NCBI RefSeq assembly: GCF_004342425.1
Contig: NZ_SLWQ01000008.1
Coordinates: 1 to 64,000 of the forward strand
Direction: 5' to 3'
DNA: 64,000 nt
DNA from: Dokdonella fugitiva
GTDB lineage: Bacteria > Pseudomonadota > Gammaproteobacteria > Xanthomonadales > Rhodanobacteraceae
The position numbers and the translations under genes are program-made. Shown piece after piece: positions 42,996-50,374 of this stretch. The notes beneath the pieces are model-generated. The model ran no database searches and was not told the origin of the DNA. It saw nothing but the letters and a program-made list of their open reading frames with translations. Each line of letters opens with the position of its first letter. The stretch's first letter is position 1.

Positions 42996-43939
42996 AACGC
43001 GAGGCGCACGCCCGCGACCCAGCGCGCGTCGTCGGCGTCGTTGCCGTCGGCATGCGCGTAGTGCGCGCTGCGGCCGAAGCGTCGGGACCATTCCACGCCG
43101 ACGTACGGCGCAAGACCACGCGTGACCTCGTAGCGCAGGCGCAGGCCGACCGCCGCATCGGCGAGTCCGGAACCGGTGCGTGCCGCCGGATCGTCCTTGC
43201 CGTAGGCGTCGAGCTCGATGCGCGGTTGCAGCACCCAGCGCTGCGTCAGCAGGGCCTCGTACTCGGCCTCGATCCGGAGCGCGGTGCGGCCGCGCGAGCC
43301 GACGTAGGCGGTCGCGGCGACTTCCAGCCAATAGGGCGCGAGTCCCTGCACGCCGAACGCGAGCCAGTCGCGGTCCGCGCCTTCGCCGACGTCGTGGCGC
43401 ACGCCGAGCTGCGAATTCCAGTACGACGCGACCGCGTGGCTCCACAGCAATTCCACGTCGCCGTGCGCCGTCCGCCCGTCTGCGTGTTCGCCTTCGCTGC
43501 GCAGCTGAACGCGATCGACGTCGCCGCCGTAGTCCGCGCGCAGGCTCCAGCCGAGTGCGCGGCCATCGCCGTGTTCGAGACGATCGAACACGGCGCGTCC
43601 CCAACGGGCGCGATCGTCCATGCCCATCACGTCGATCATCCGCGCTGGCGACATCGCGCCCATCACGTGCTGCGGTGGCGGCGGCGCGACATGGCCGGAA
43701 GGCGGTCGCGCATCGGGGATTGCGTGCTGCGGATGCTCCTGCGACGCAGCCTCGATGCGTTCGCGCTGCGTGCCGGGATGATCGGCAGGCGGGACCTCGT
43801 GCGTGTCGTGCGTGTCGTGCGTGTCGTGCGCGTCGTGCGTGCCGTGCGCCGCGTGCGCGGCGTGTACATCCTGCGCATGCGCGGTGGCCGTCGTGGCGAA
43901 CGCAGCCGCCAGCGCGAAAAGGGGACGAAGCGGCCTCAT
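42992..43939 (-). CDS. copB: Copper resistance outer-membrane protein CopB
   Basis: 315 residues with a signal peptide (FALAAAFATTATAHA), then a His-rich repeat HDAHDTHDTHDTHE (residues about 35-50) encoded by 9-bp DNA repeats, and a Pro/His linker. The CopB beta-barrel domain follows (WGRAVFDRLEHGDGRALGWS ... VGVRHDVGEGADRDWLAFGVQG by pattern, ending WVAGVRLAF with terminal Phe). It is an outer-membrane copper-handling protein. ATG 43939 overlaps the copA stop (ATGA). Confidence 0.93.
   Translation of the reverse strand: MRPLRPLFALAAAFATTATAHAQDVHAAHAAHGTHDAHDTHDTHDTHEVPPADHPGTQRERIEAASQEHPQHAIPDARPPSGHVAPPPPQHVMGAMSPARMIDVMGMDDRARWGRAVFDRLEHGDGRALGWSLRADYGGDVDRVQLRSEGEHADGRTAHGDVELLWSHAVASYWNSQLGVRHDVGEGADRDWLAFGVQGLAPYWLEVAATAYVGSRGRTALRIEAEYEALLTQRWVLQPRIELDAYGKDDPAARTGSGLADAAVGLRLRYEVTRGLAPYVGVEWSRRFGRSAHYAHADGNDADDARWVAGVRLAF
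43799..43843. repeat. Nine-bp tandem repeat inside copB
   Basis: Five units of GTGCGTGTC (the last two with one change each) run from 43799 to 43843. On the coding strand they give repeated Asp-Thr-His / Asp-Ala-His triplets. Unit loss or gain keeps the frame and would change the number of potential Cu-binding histidines. Confidence 0.85.
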
Positions 43940-45681
43940 GCGACCACCACCTCGCGGAACATGCCCGCTTCCATGTGGTAGAGCAGATGGCAGTGGTACG
44001 CCCAGCGCCCGATCGCGTCGGCGCTGACGCGATAGGCGATCTTCTGCGCGGGCTGCACGACGAGCGTGTGCTTGCGCGCGAGGAATTCGCCGGCGGGTGA
44101 CTCGAGCTCGCTCCACATGCCGTGCAGGTGGATCGGATGCGTCATCATCGTGTCGTTGACGAGCACGATGCGCACGCGCTCGCCGTGCGCGAGGCGCAGC
44201 GGCTCGGCGTCGGAGAATTTCCTGCCGTCGAAGCTCCAGACGTAGCGTTCCATGTGCCCGGTCAGGTGCAGCTCGATCTCGCGGCCGACGTCGGGCGAAA
44301 TCGGCGCCGTGACGGAACGGAGGTCCGCATAGGTGAGCACGCGCCGACCGTTGTCGCGCAGGCCGACGCCGGGGTCATCGAGGTTCGTGCGTGGCGCGTC
44401 GACGCGCATGTCCACGAACGGGCCGTACTCCGCCGGCGCGTGGTGCATCGTGGCACTGCCGCCGTGGCCCATCGCCGCATGATCCATGCCAGGCATCGAC
44501 GCGCCGCAGCCGCCTTCCATCCCCTTCACGCCGGGCATGCCGTGATCCATCGTTCCCATCATGTCGCCCATCGCGAGCAGCACGCGCGCGTCGAGCGCCG
44601 GCACCTCGGCCACCATGCCGGCGCGCGGCGCGAGCGTGCCGCGCGCGTAGCCGGAGCGGTCCATCGCCTGCGCGAAGATCGTGTAGGCCTCGTCGCGGGG
44701 TTCGACGATCACGTCGCAGGTTTCAGCCGGGGCGATGCGGAATTCGTCGACGGTGACGGGTTCGACGTCCTGGCCATCGTGCGCGACGACGCGAAGCTTC
44801 AAGCCCGGGATGCGCACGTCGAAGAACGTCATCGCCGCGCCGTTGACGAAGCGCAGGCGCACGCGCTCGCCGCGTTCGAACAGGCCGGTCCAGTTCGACG
44901 CGGGCGTCGTGCCGTTCATCAGGAAGGTGTAGACGTGGCCCGAGACGTCGGCGAGGTCGCTCGGATTCATGCGCATCTCGTTCCACATGCGTCGCGCGGC
45001 GAGCGCCGCGGACACCCCTTGCGCGCGCGCATCGCGCAGGAAGTCGCCCGCGGTCGGCTTGGCGAAGTTGTAATAGTCACTGCGCTTCTTCAGCGTCGCG
45101 TAGATGTGCTCCGGGTCGACGTCGGTCCAGTCCGACAGCAGCACGACGTGCTCGCGCTCCGCCGGGAAGCGCTCGCCGGCGCGCGGTTCGACGACGATCG
45201 GGCCGTACAGGCCGAGCTGTTCCTGGAAACGCGAATGGCTGTGGTACCAGTAGGTGCCGGCCTGGTTCACCCTGAAGCGGTAGGTGTAGCTGCCGCCCGC
45301 TTCGATGCCCATGAAGGACAGCCCGGGCACGCCATCCATGTCGGCCGGCAGCACGATGCCGTGCCAGTGGATCGAGCTGCGCTCGGCGAGCGTGTTGCGC
45401 ACGTGCAGGGTCACCGTGTCTCCCTCGCGCCAGCGCAGGAGGGGTCCGGGCAGGCGGCCGTCGACGACGACGGCGCGACGCGCGTGGCCGGTGAAGTCGA
45501 CCGTCGTCGCGCCGATCTCGAGGTCGAAGCGCGTGCCCGACAGCACGCCCTGCGCGCTGCGCGCACGCAGCGGGGCGAAGCCGTACGCGGCGAGCAAGGC
45601 GCCGCTGGCGACGCCCCGCACGAAGCGCCGCCGCGACGGCAGCACGGGAAGCCGGCGTCCGCCGGCGGAAAGCAATTTCAT
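43936..45681 (-). CDS. copA: Multicopper oxidase CopA (copper resistance)
   Basis: 581 residues. A twin-arginine signal (SRRRFVRGVASGALLAAYG) precedes three cupredoxin domains. The copper ligands are in SIHWHGIVLP, YWYHSHS, HPIHLHGMW and HCHLLYHMEAGMF. A Met/His-rich insert (residues about 360-405: MGDMMGTMDHGMPGVKGMEG, then GMDHAAMGHGG) is typical of CopA/PcoA. It oxidises Cu(I) in the periplasm. ATG 45681 gives the Tat signal. Order copL-copA-copB is as in Xanthomonas. Confidence 0.96.
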   Translation of the reverse strand: MKLLSAGGRRLPVLPSRRRFVRGVASGALLAAYGFAPLRARSAQGVLSGTRFDLEIGATTVDFTGHARRAVVVDGRLPGPLLRWREGDTVTLHVRNTLAERSSIHWHGIVLPADMDGVPGLSFMGIEAGGSYTYRFRVNQAGTYWYHSHSRFQEQLGLYGPIVVEPRAGERFPAEREHVVLLSDWTDVDPEHIYATLKKRSDYYNFAKPTAGDFLRDARAQGVSAALAARRMWNEMRMNPSDLADVSGHVYTFLMNGTTPASNWTGLFERGERVRLRFVNGAAMTFFDVRIPGLKLRVVAHDGQDVEPVTVDEFRIAPAETCDVIVEPRDEAYTIFAQAMDRSGYARGTLAPRAGMVAEVPALDARVLLAMGDMMGTMDHGMPGVKGMEGGCGASMPGMDHAAMGHGGSATMHHAPAEYGPFVDMRVDAPRTNLDDPGVGLRDNGRRVLTYADLRSVTAPISPDVGREIELHLTGHMERYVWSFDGRKFSDAEPLRLAHGERVRIVLVNDTMMTHPIHLHGMWSELESPAGEFLARKHTLVVQPAQKIAYRVSADAIGRWAYHCHLLYHMEAGMFREVVVA

Positions 45682-45773
45682 GGCATGGATCCGATCGATA
45701 CGCGCGGCAACCTGCCGCGCGAGGAAAACATGCGCGCGCGACGAAGCGTCTCGCGCTTCCTCCCGTTCCGGAC

Positions 45774-46160
45774 TCAGGCGATCGGTGGCCGCAGCGGGGG
45801 CGGATTGACGACGCGGGGCGCGCGCGCATCCGGCGCGCGGGCGAGCGACGCCGATGCGGGCGCGGCGTGCGTGCACGCGAGCGGCGCGACGTCGACCGCG
45901 TGCGCGAATGCGCACGCGCAGGCGACGCGACAGCAGGCATCGGACGCGTGGCCGTGCTTGGCCGGCATCACCATGCCGTCATGGCCGCAGCCGTCGGCGC
46001 CGGTCGACGCAGCCGCCATCGCCGCGTGCAGCGGCGCCGCAGCGGCGAAATATCCGCCGAACACGAGCGAAATCGCGAGCAGGCAGGCGAGCACGCGCAC
46101 CGCGCGAAGGCGCGCGAAGCGGGGCGTGCGTGGCCGGCGGCTGGCGAAAAACTGCGTCAC
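45774..46160 (-). CDS. copL: CopL-like small Cys/His-rich protein
   Basis: About 128 residues with an N-terminal hydrophobic segment (AVRVLACLLAISLVFGGYFA). A Cys/His/Met-rich middle follows (DGCGHDGMVMPAKHGHASDACCRVACACAFAH). This composition and its place directly before copAB match copL of Xanthomonas, needed for copper-induced expression. GTG 46160 is the chosen start because upstream in-frame codons lie in the intergenic gap. Sequence similarity across CopL proteins is low, so the call rests mainly on context. Confidence 0.7.
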   Translation of the reverse strand: MTQFFASRRPRTPRFARLRAVRVLACLLAISLVFGGYFAAAAPLHAAMAAASTGADGCGHDGMVMPAKHGHASDACCRVACACAFAHAVDVAPLACTHAAPASASLARAPDARAPRVVNPPPLRPPIA

Positions 46161-46225
46161 GGGCGAGAATGGTACGCGCCCCTGCCAGCCCCGCAAAGCC
46201 CTCTCCCTGAAGCCCGGCTCGCACG

Positions 46226-47077
46226 ATGAACTATCGCCATGGGTTCCACGCCGGCAACTTCGCCGACGTGTTCAAGCACGCCGCGCTGGTCGGCCTGCTC
46301 GACGCGTTGCAGGCCAAGCCCGCCGCATTGTGCTACTTCGATACCCATGCGGGTCGTGCGCTGTACGACATGCACGGTGAGCAGGCGCGCAGGACGCAGG
46401 AGCACGCGAGCGGCATCCAGCGCCTGCTCGGCGCGGGCGGCCTGCCGGCTGCGCTGCAGCGCTACGTCGACCTCGTGCAGGCATTCCAGCCGGCGAACGC
46501 GGCCGGCCTTGCGTTCTATCCCGGTTCACCGCTGATCGCTCAACGCCTGCTGCGCGAGAGCGACCGGGCGATCCTGTGCGAATTGCACCAGGAAGAAGCC
46601 GCTGCGCTGCGCGATGCACTCGCCGGCGACACGCGCTTCGCGATCCACCAGCGTGATGGTTATGCCGCGCTGAAGGCGCTGTTGCCACCGGCGCAGAAGC
46701 GCGGGCTCGTGCTCATCGACCCGCCGTTCGAAGCGCAGGGCGCGGAGTTCGAGCTGGTCGGGCAGGCGCTCGCGAACGCGTGGACGCGCTGGCCCAACGC
46801 CACGTACGCCGTGTGGTACCCGATCAAGCTGCGCGAGACGATCGTGCCGTTCCATCGCTGGCTGCGCGAACACGCAGGCCGCGCGGACGTACTCGTCGCC
46901 GAACTGCTGCTGCACCCGGACAACTCGGGCCTGCGCCTCAACGGCTGTGGCCTTGCCATCGTCAACCCGCCCTGGCGGTTCGACGAAGCCATCGCGCAAT
47001 GGCTGCCGGCGGTGCAGGAATTGCTCGCGCAGAGCCGCTACGGCTCGTCGCGCGTCGAGTGGCTCGAGCGCGGCTGA
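46226..47077 (+). CDS. rlmJ: 23S rRNA (adenine-2030-N6)-methyltransferase RlmJ
   Basis: 283 residues. The start MNYRHGFHAGNFADVFKHAA is the family signature. The methyltransferase motif is VLIDPPFE, and YFDTHAGRALYDM lies in the SAM region. DNSGLRLNGCGLAIVNPPW near the C-terminus is also diagnostic. It modifies one base of 23S rRNA. ATG 46226 is the first codon of the conserved N-terminus. It is divergent from copL with a 65-bp gap. Confidence 0.96.
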   Translation: MNYRHGFHAGNFADVFKHAALVGLLDALQAKPAALCYFDTHAGRALYDMHGEQARRTQEHASGIQRLLGAGGLPAALQRYVDLVQAFQPANAAGLAFYPGSPLIAQRLLRESDRAILCELHQEEAAALRDALAGDTRFAIHQRDGYAALKALLPPAQKRGLVLIDPPFEAQGAEFELVGQALANAWTRWPNATYAVWYPIKLRETIVPFHRWLREHAGRADVLVAELLLHPDNSGLRLNGCGLAIVNPPWRFDEAIAQWLPAVQELLAQSRYGSSRVEWLERG

Positions 47078-47163
47078 GGCACCGATCCATACCGGAAGTC
47101 ATGCCTGACGGTCGCGCTGCATCGCGCTACCATCGCCGCATCGCACCCGAAGGGTCGAACGCG

Positions 47164-47448
47164 ATGACCGGCTCCCGCTTCCTCCACGTTCCCACGTCCC
47201 TGCTCGTCTCGCCGCTCGTGCTCGCGATCGGCGCACTCGTGCTGCTGTTCCAGTTTCCGCGCAACCTCGTCGCGTGGAACATCGGCGCCTGGACGGTCGT
47301 CGCGGCGAGCGTGCTGCTCGCACTGCTGGTCCCGCTCGCGGCGTGGTCGCTCGCGAAGAACGCGGCCACGCGCACCTGGCCGCGCATCCTCGCGTTCTCC
47401 GCCTGCACACTCTACCTCGCCGCGCTCGCGATCGGCTCGATCACCTGA
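47164..47448 (+). CDS. Small membrane protein
   Basis: 94 residues with three hydrophobic stretches: LLVSPLVLAIGALVLLFQF, WTVVAASVLLALLVPLAAWSL and ILAFSACTLYLAALAIGSI. It is an inner-membrane protein of unrecognised family. The start ATG 47164 has a poor ribosome-binding site. It follows rlmJ by 86 nt. Confidence 0.6.
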   Translation: MTGSRFLHVPTSLLVSPLVLAIGALVLLFQFPRNLVAWNIGAWTVVAASVLLALLVPLAAWSLAKNAATRTWPRILAFSACTLYLAALAIGSIT

Positions 47449-47486
47449 TCGTCGGCACCCGCGCAACCCGACGCCCTGGAGGCTCC

Positions 47487-47642
47487 ATGCGAAGCATCGT
47501 CCTTGGCTTGCCGGCCGCCGGATTCGTCACCGCCGCCCCCGTCATCGCGAACGGCGAGATGGTCGCCGAATACCACCGCCTGCACGCGTCGGACGCGCCG
47601 ATGCCGGTCCACGGGACGCAGCTCGAAATCGCTCCGAGATAG
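47487..47642 (+). CDS. Very small hypothetical protein
   Basis: 51 residues: MRSIVLGLPAAGFVTAAPVI, then ANGEMVAEYHRLHASDAP to LEIAPR. The N-terminus may be a weak signal peptide. ATG 47487 has an ideal GGAGG 5 nt upstream, the main support. It ends 4 nt before the GFA gene start, so co-translation is likely. Confidence 0.5.
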   Translation: MRSIVLGLPAAGFVTAAPVIANGEMVAEYHRLHASDAPMPVHGTQLEIAPR

Positions 47643-47646
47643 CGTC

Positions 47647-48048
47647 ATGCGCAGTGCGTCCTGCAGTTGCGGCCAGCTCCGCATCGAAGTCGACGGCGAG
47701 CCGCTCGGCGTCGGCCTCTGCCACTGCCTTGCCTGCCAGCAGCGCACCGGCAGCGTGTTCGCTGCGCTCGCCTCGTTCGCGCCACCGTACCGCGTCAGCG
47801 GCCAAGCCACCGAGTACCTGCGCCAGGGCGACCAGGGCGCGCGCTTCCGCTTCCGGTTCTGCCCTGTCTGCGGCACGAACCTGTTCCACACGGAGGAAGG
47901 CTGCGAAGCGCGCTCGGTGTCTGTCGCGGTCGGCGCATTCGCCGACCCGGCCTTTCCCGCGCCACGCGCATCCGTTCACGACAGCCGCCGCCACGCCTGG
48001 GTGGCGCTGCCACCCGGCGTGCGCGTGTTCGACAAGGATCCGCCGTGA
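47647..48048 (+). CDS. GFA (CENP-V/GFA) domain zinc protein
   Basis: 133 residues with the three Cys motifs of the family: CSCG near the N-terminus, LCHCLACQQRTGS, and FCPVCGTNLF. These bind zinc in glutathione-dependent formaldehyde-activating-like proteins; most members have no proven enzyme activity. The ATG at 47647 lies 4 nt after the preceding small gene. Confidence 0.88.
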   Translation: MRSASCSCGQLRIEVDGEPLGVGLCHCLACQQRTGSVFAALASFAPPYRVSGQATEYLRQGDQGARFRFRFCPVCGTNLFHTEEGCEARSVSVAVGAFADPAFPAPRASVHDSRRHAWVALPPGVRVFDKDPP

Positions 48049-48101
48049 GGCCTTCGCGGCAGTCGTGACGAGCGGCGGCCGATCGCACCGAACGCGCCGG
48101 G

Positions 48102-48147
48102 CACACGAAGAAAGTGCATCGTCGCGATGCTTCGCTTCCCTCGTGTG
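48102..48147. terminator. Nested hairpin between convergent genes
   Basis: CACACGA (48102-48108) pairs with TCGTGTG (48141-48147). Inside them GCATCG (48116-48121) pairs with CGATGC (48125-48130). The structure lies between the GFA gene and the convergent secreted-protein operon and probably serves both as an end structure. No clear T-tract. Confidence 0.35.
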
Positions 48148-48202
48148 CTCGGCTGCTTCGTGTTCCAGGCCACCATCGCCGCATCGAAAACCCGTCCGGG
48201 CG

Positions 48203-50374
48203 TCAGGGCGCGGTGACCTCGAAGGTCACCGGGACGATCACGCGCGGATGCGCGTTGTCGCCGTTGTCGATGCACAGGTCCGCCGTGTAGGTGCCCGTGT
48301 CGAGCGAGGTCGCGTCCAGCGTGAGCGTGACGTCGTTCGCCTGGCCCGGCATCGCCGAACCGCCGCCGACGTCCCAGTGCAGCCACGGCACCGCGTCGCG
48401 CACGTTGCACGGGCCGAGGCTCGCGATCGCGAACGCACTGAGGCCGTTCGAGCGTCCGTCGGGGCCGACGACGTCGACCGGCGTCGCATGCCCGGTGCCG
48501 GTGTCGACCGTGTAGACGCTCTCGGCCTGCTGCGCGGCGTCGCCGGCGAGCAGGTAGAGCGTGCCGGTCGCGTCGTCGAAATCCATGTCGGCGCCGGCGA
48601 CCTGGAATCCGAGCGGGCCGATCACGCTCGCACGCGCGCTGTTGCGGTCGATCGTGATGAGGCTGTTCGTGACCGAATCGATGCCGTAGAGCAGGCCCTC
48701 GGGGCTCACCGCGATCGTCTTCACCTGGGTGCCGTACTGCGGGTCGTCGATGCCGCCGATCGCCCCGACGACCGTCGATGCGCCCGTCGCCGGATCGATG
48801 CGCAACAGGTGCGAGGTGCGCCGCTGCAGGCCGCCGAACGACACGCCCCAGAAGCGGTTGCTGGTGGCGTCGTAGTGCATGCCCATCCAGTCCTCCTCGG
48901 GCGCGGGCGGCGTCCAGCCGATGTGCACGAACTGGTCGATGCAGGCGCAGTCGGTCGTCTGCACCGCGAGCAGTTCCTCCTGCCAGAAGTCGATCGCGTA
49001 GAGCGTGCCGAAGTCGTTGCCGGCGAAGTCGGCCGCGGCGATGCGGCGCATGCCGTAGAACACGGGCACGATCGGGTCGGGATGCAGCACGTCGAACGTG
49101 ACCAGCGGCGGATCCGTCGGCCACTGGTCGAACGCGTACGCGGGCAGGCTCGCGCCGAGCGGGCCCGGACGCGGCGACGCAGCGCGCACGGGCGCACCGG
49201 TCGCCGCGGCGCCCATGCCCCAGCCGAGCGGCAAGGTGCCGATGTTGCCGACCGCGAGCATCGCGGTCGTCGTCGATCCCGCGTTCGCGCTCGCCGAGAT
49301 CGCCGCCGGCGTGACCTGGATGATCGGCTTGCCGACGGTGAGCTCGGCGCTCGCCGACGCCGCGTACGACGCGACCGCGGTCGGCGTGAACCGCACGACG
49401 AGGCCATCCTGCAGGCGCGCGGCGTTGCGCGAGTATGTCCGCGCGGGTTGCGCGCCCGAGTTGAGTCCCGCGGTCGCCCACAGGCCATGGTCGTACTGCG
49501 CGTCGCCGAACGACGTGTCCTGGTATTGGAAATCGATCGAACCGTCGGCCTCGTGCAGCACGAGTTCGTACGTCGCGCCGTCGGGTGTCGCCGGGAAGTG
49601 CACGTTGTCCTTCCACTCGACGACGAAGCGGCGCGTGGGTGCCTCGCCGAGCGTCTGCGCGTAGACGGTGCCCGGCGACTGGAAGAACGTGTCCCACCAC
49701 GGCAGCAGCGCCGGTCCCAGGGTCGTCGACGGCAGCGGCGTCGGTGAATACGGCAGGTAGCCCGCGTCGATGCCGAACAGCACGCCGCCATTGATGCCTG
49801 CGGCGACGGCGTCCGCGGTGATCCCGTAGTACGTGAACGGGAAGCCGATCGATATCGGCGCGGCGGCGTTGCGCGAAGGATCGATGGCGAGTGGCGTTCC
49901 GCTCCCGGAGATGTCGACGAACGCGTACCGCGGGATGCCGGTATCGCCGTCGAAGCCGTCGCCGAACACCTGGTCGGGATCGTTCTGCGCCATCGTGTAG
50001 TCGGGCGCGACCGGGAACGCGGTCCAGTGCGTCTGCACCGTGCGTGATTCGAGCGCGGGCGCGGTGCGGTTGTAGCGATACGTGCCGCCGGGTGCGATCG
50101 TCTGCGGTTCGAGGATCTTGAAGCGGCCGATGTCGTCCTGCTCGGCGGTCACGAACGCGAGCGTCTCGCCGGTGCCGTTGGTGAGCGTGTAGCAGTAGTT
50201 GACCTCGGTGCCGGTCATCACGCTGAGGCTCGACTGGTCGCCGCAGCTGCCCGGCGTCGTGTCGACCGACAGCGTCAGCGTGAGTTCGATCCCGGGCGTG
50301 CCCGCGAGAACCGGCGTGGCGGCGAGCGCCAACAGCAGCGCGGCAGGAAACGATTGGGTGCGGGGGATGTTCAT
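48203..50374 (-). CDS. Large secreted beta-domain protein with an internal VFGDGFD motif
   Basis: 723 residues with a signal peptide (FPAALLLALAATPVLA). An N-terminal domain of about 105 residues is followed by NDPDQVFGDGFDGDTG at 132-147, a copy of the motif that ends other secreted proteins here. A region SIGFPFTYYGI...VEWKDN follows, resembling nidogen/galactose-binding folds. Then come a BACON/ASPM-like beta domain, a propeller-like segment (LLRIDPATGASTVVGAIGG, GLLYGIDSVTNSLITID, TGTLYLLAGDA) and a final Ig-like domain ending VTFEVTAP. The protein is probably extracellular. It is co-translated with the upstream gene (ATGA overlap). Confidence 0.8.
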   Translation of the reverse strand: MNIPRTQSFPAALLLALAATPVLAGTPGIELTLTLSVDTTPGSCGDQSSLSVMTGTEVNYCYTLTNGTGETLAFVTAEQDDIGRFKILEPQTIAPGGTYRYNRTAPALESRTVQTHWTAFPVAPDYTMAQNDPDQVFGDGFDGDTGIPRYAFVDISGSGTPLAIDPSRNAAAPISIGFPFTYYGITADAVAAGINGGVLFGIDAGYLPYSPTPLPSTTLGPALLPWWDTFFQSPGTVYAQTLGEAPTRRFVVEWKDNVHFPATPDGATYELVLHEADGSIDFQYQDTSFGDAQYDHGLWATAGLNSGAQPARTYSRNAARLQDGLVVRFTPTAVASYAASASAELTVGKPIIQVTPAAISASANAGSTTTAMLAVGNIGTLPLGWGMGAAATGAPVRAASPRPGPLGASLPAYAFDQWPTDPPLVTFDVLHPDPIVPVFYGMRRIAAADFAGNDFGTLYAIDFWQEELLAVQTTDCACIDQFVHIGWTPPAPEEDWMGMHYDATSNRFWGVSFGGLQRRTSHLLRIDPATGASTVVGAIGGIDDPQYGTQVKTIAVSPEGLLYGIDSVTNSLITIDRNSARASVIGPLGFQVAGADMDFDDATGTLYLLAGDAAQQAESVYTVDTGTGHATPVDVVGPDGRSNGLSAFAIASLGPCNVRDAVPWLHWDVGGGSAMPGQANDVTLTLDATSLDTGTYTADLCIDNGDNAHPRVIVPVTFEVTAP

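Noticed and set aside
43799..43843. Short regular repeats considered as a CRISPR fragment
   Set aside because: Units are contiguous 9-mers without spacers and lie in frame inside copB. No CRISPR array or cas gene is visible anywhere in the window.
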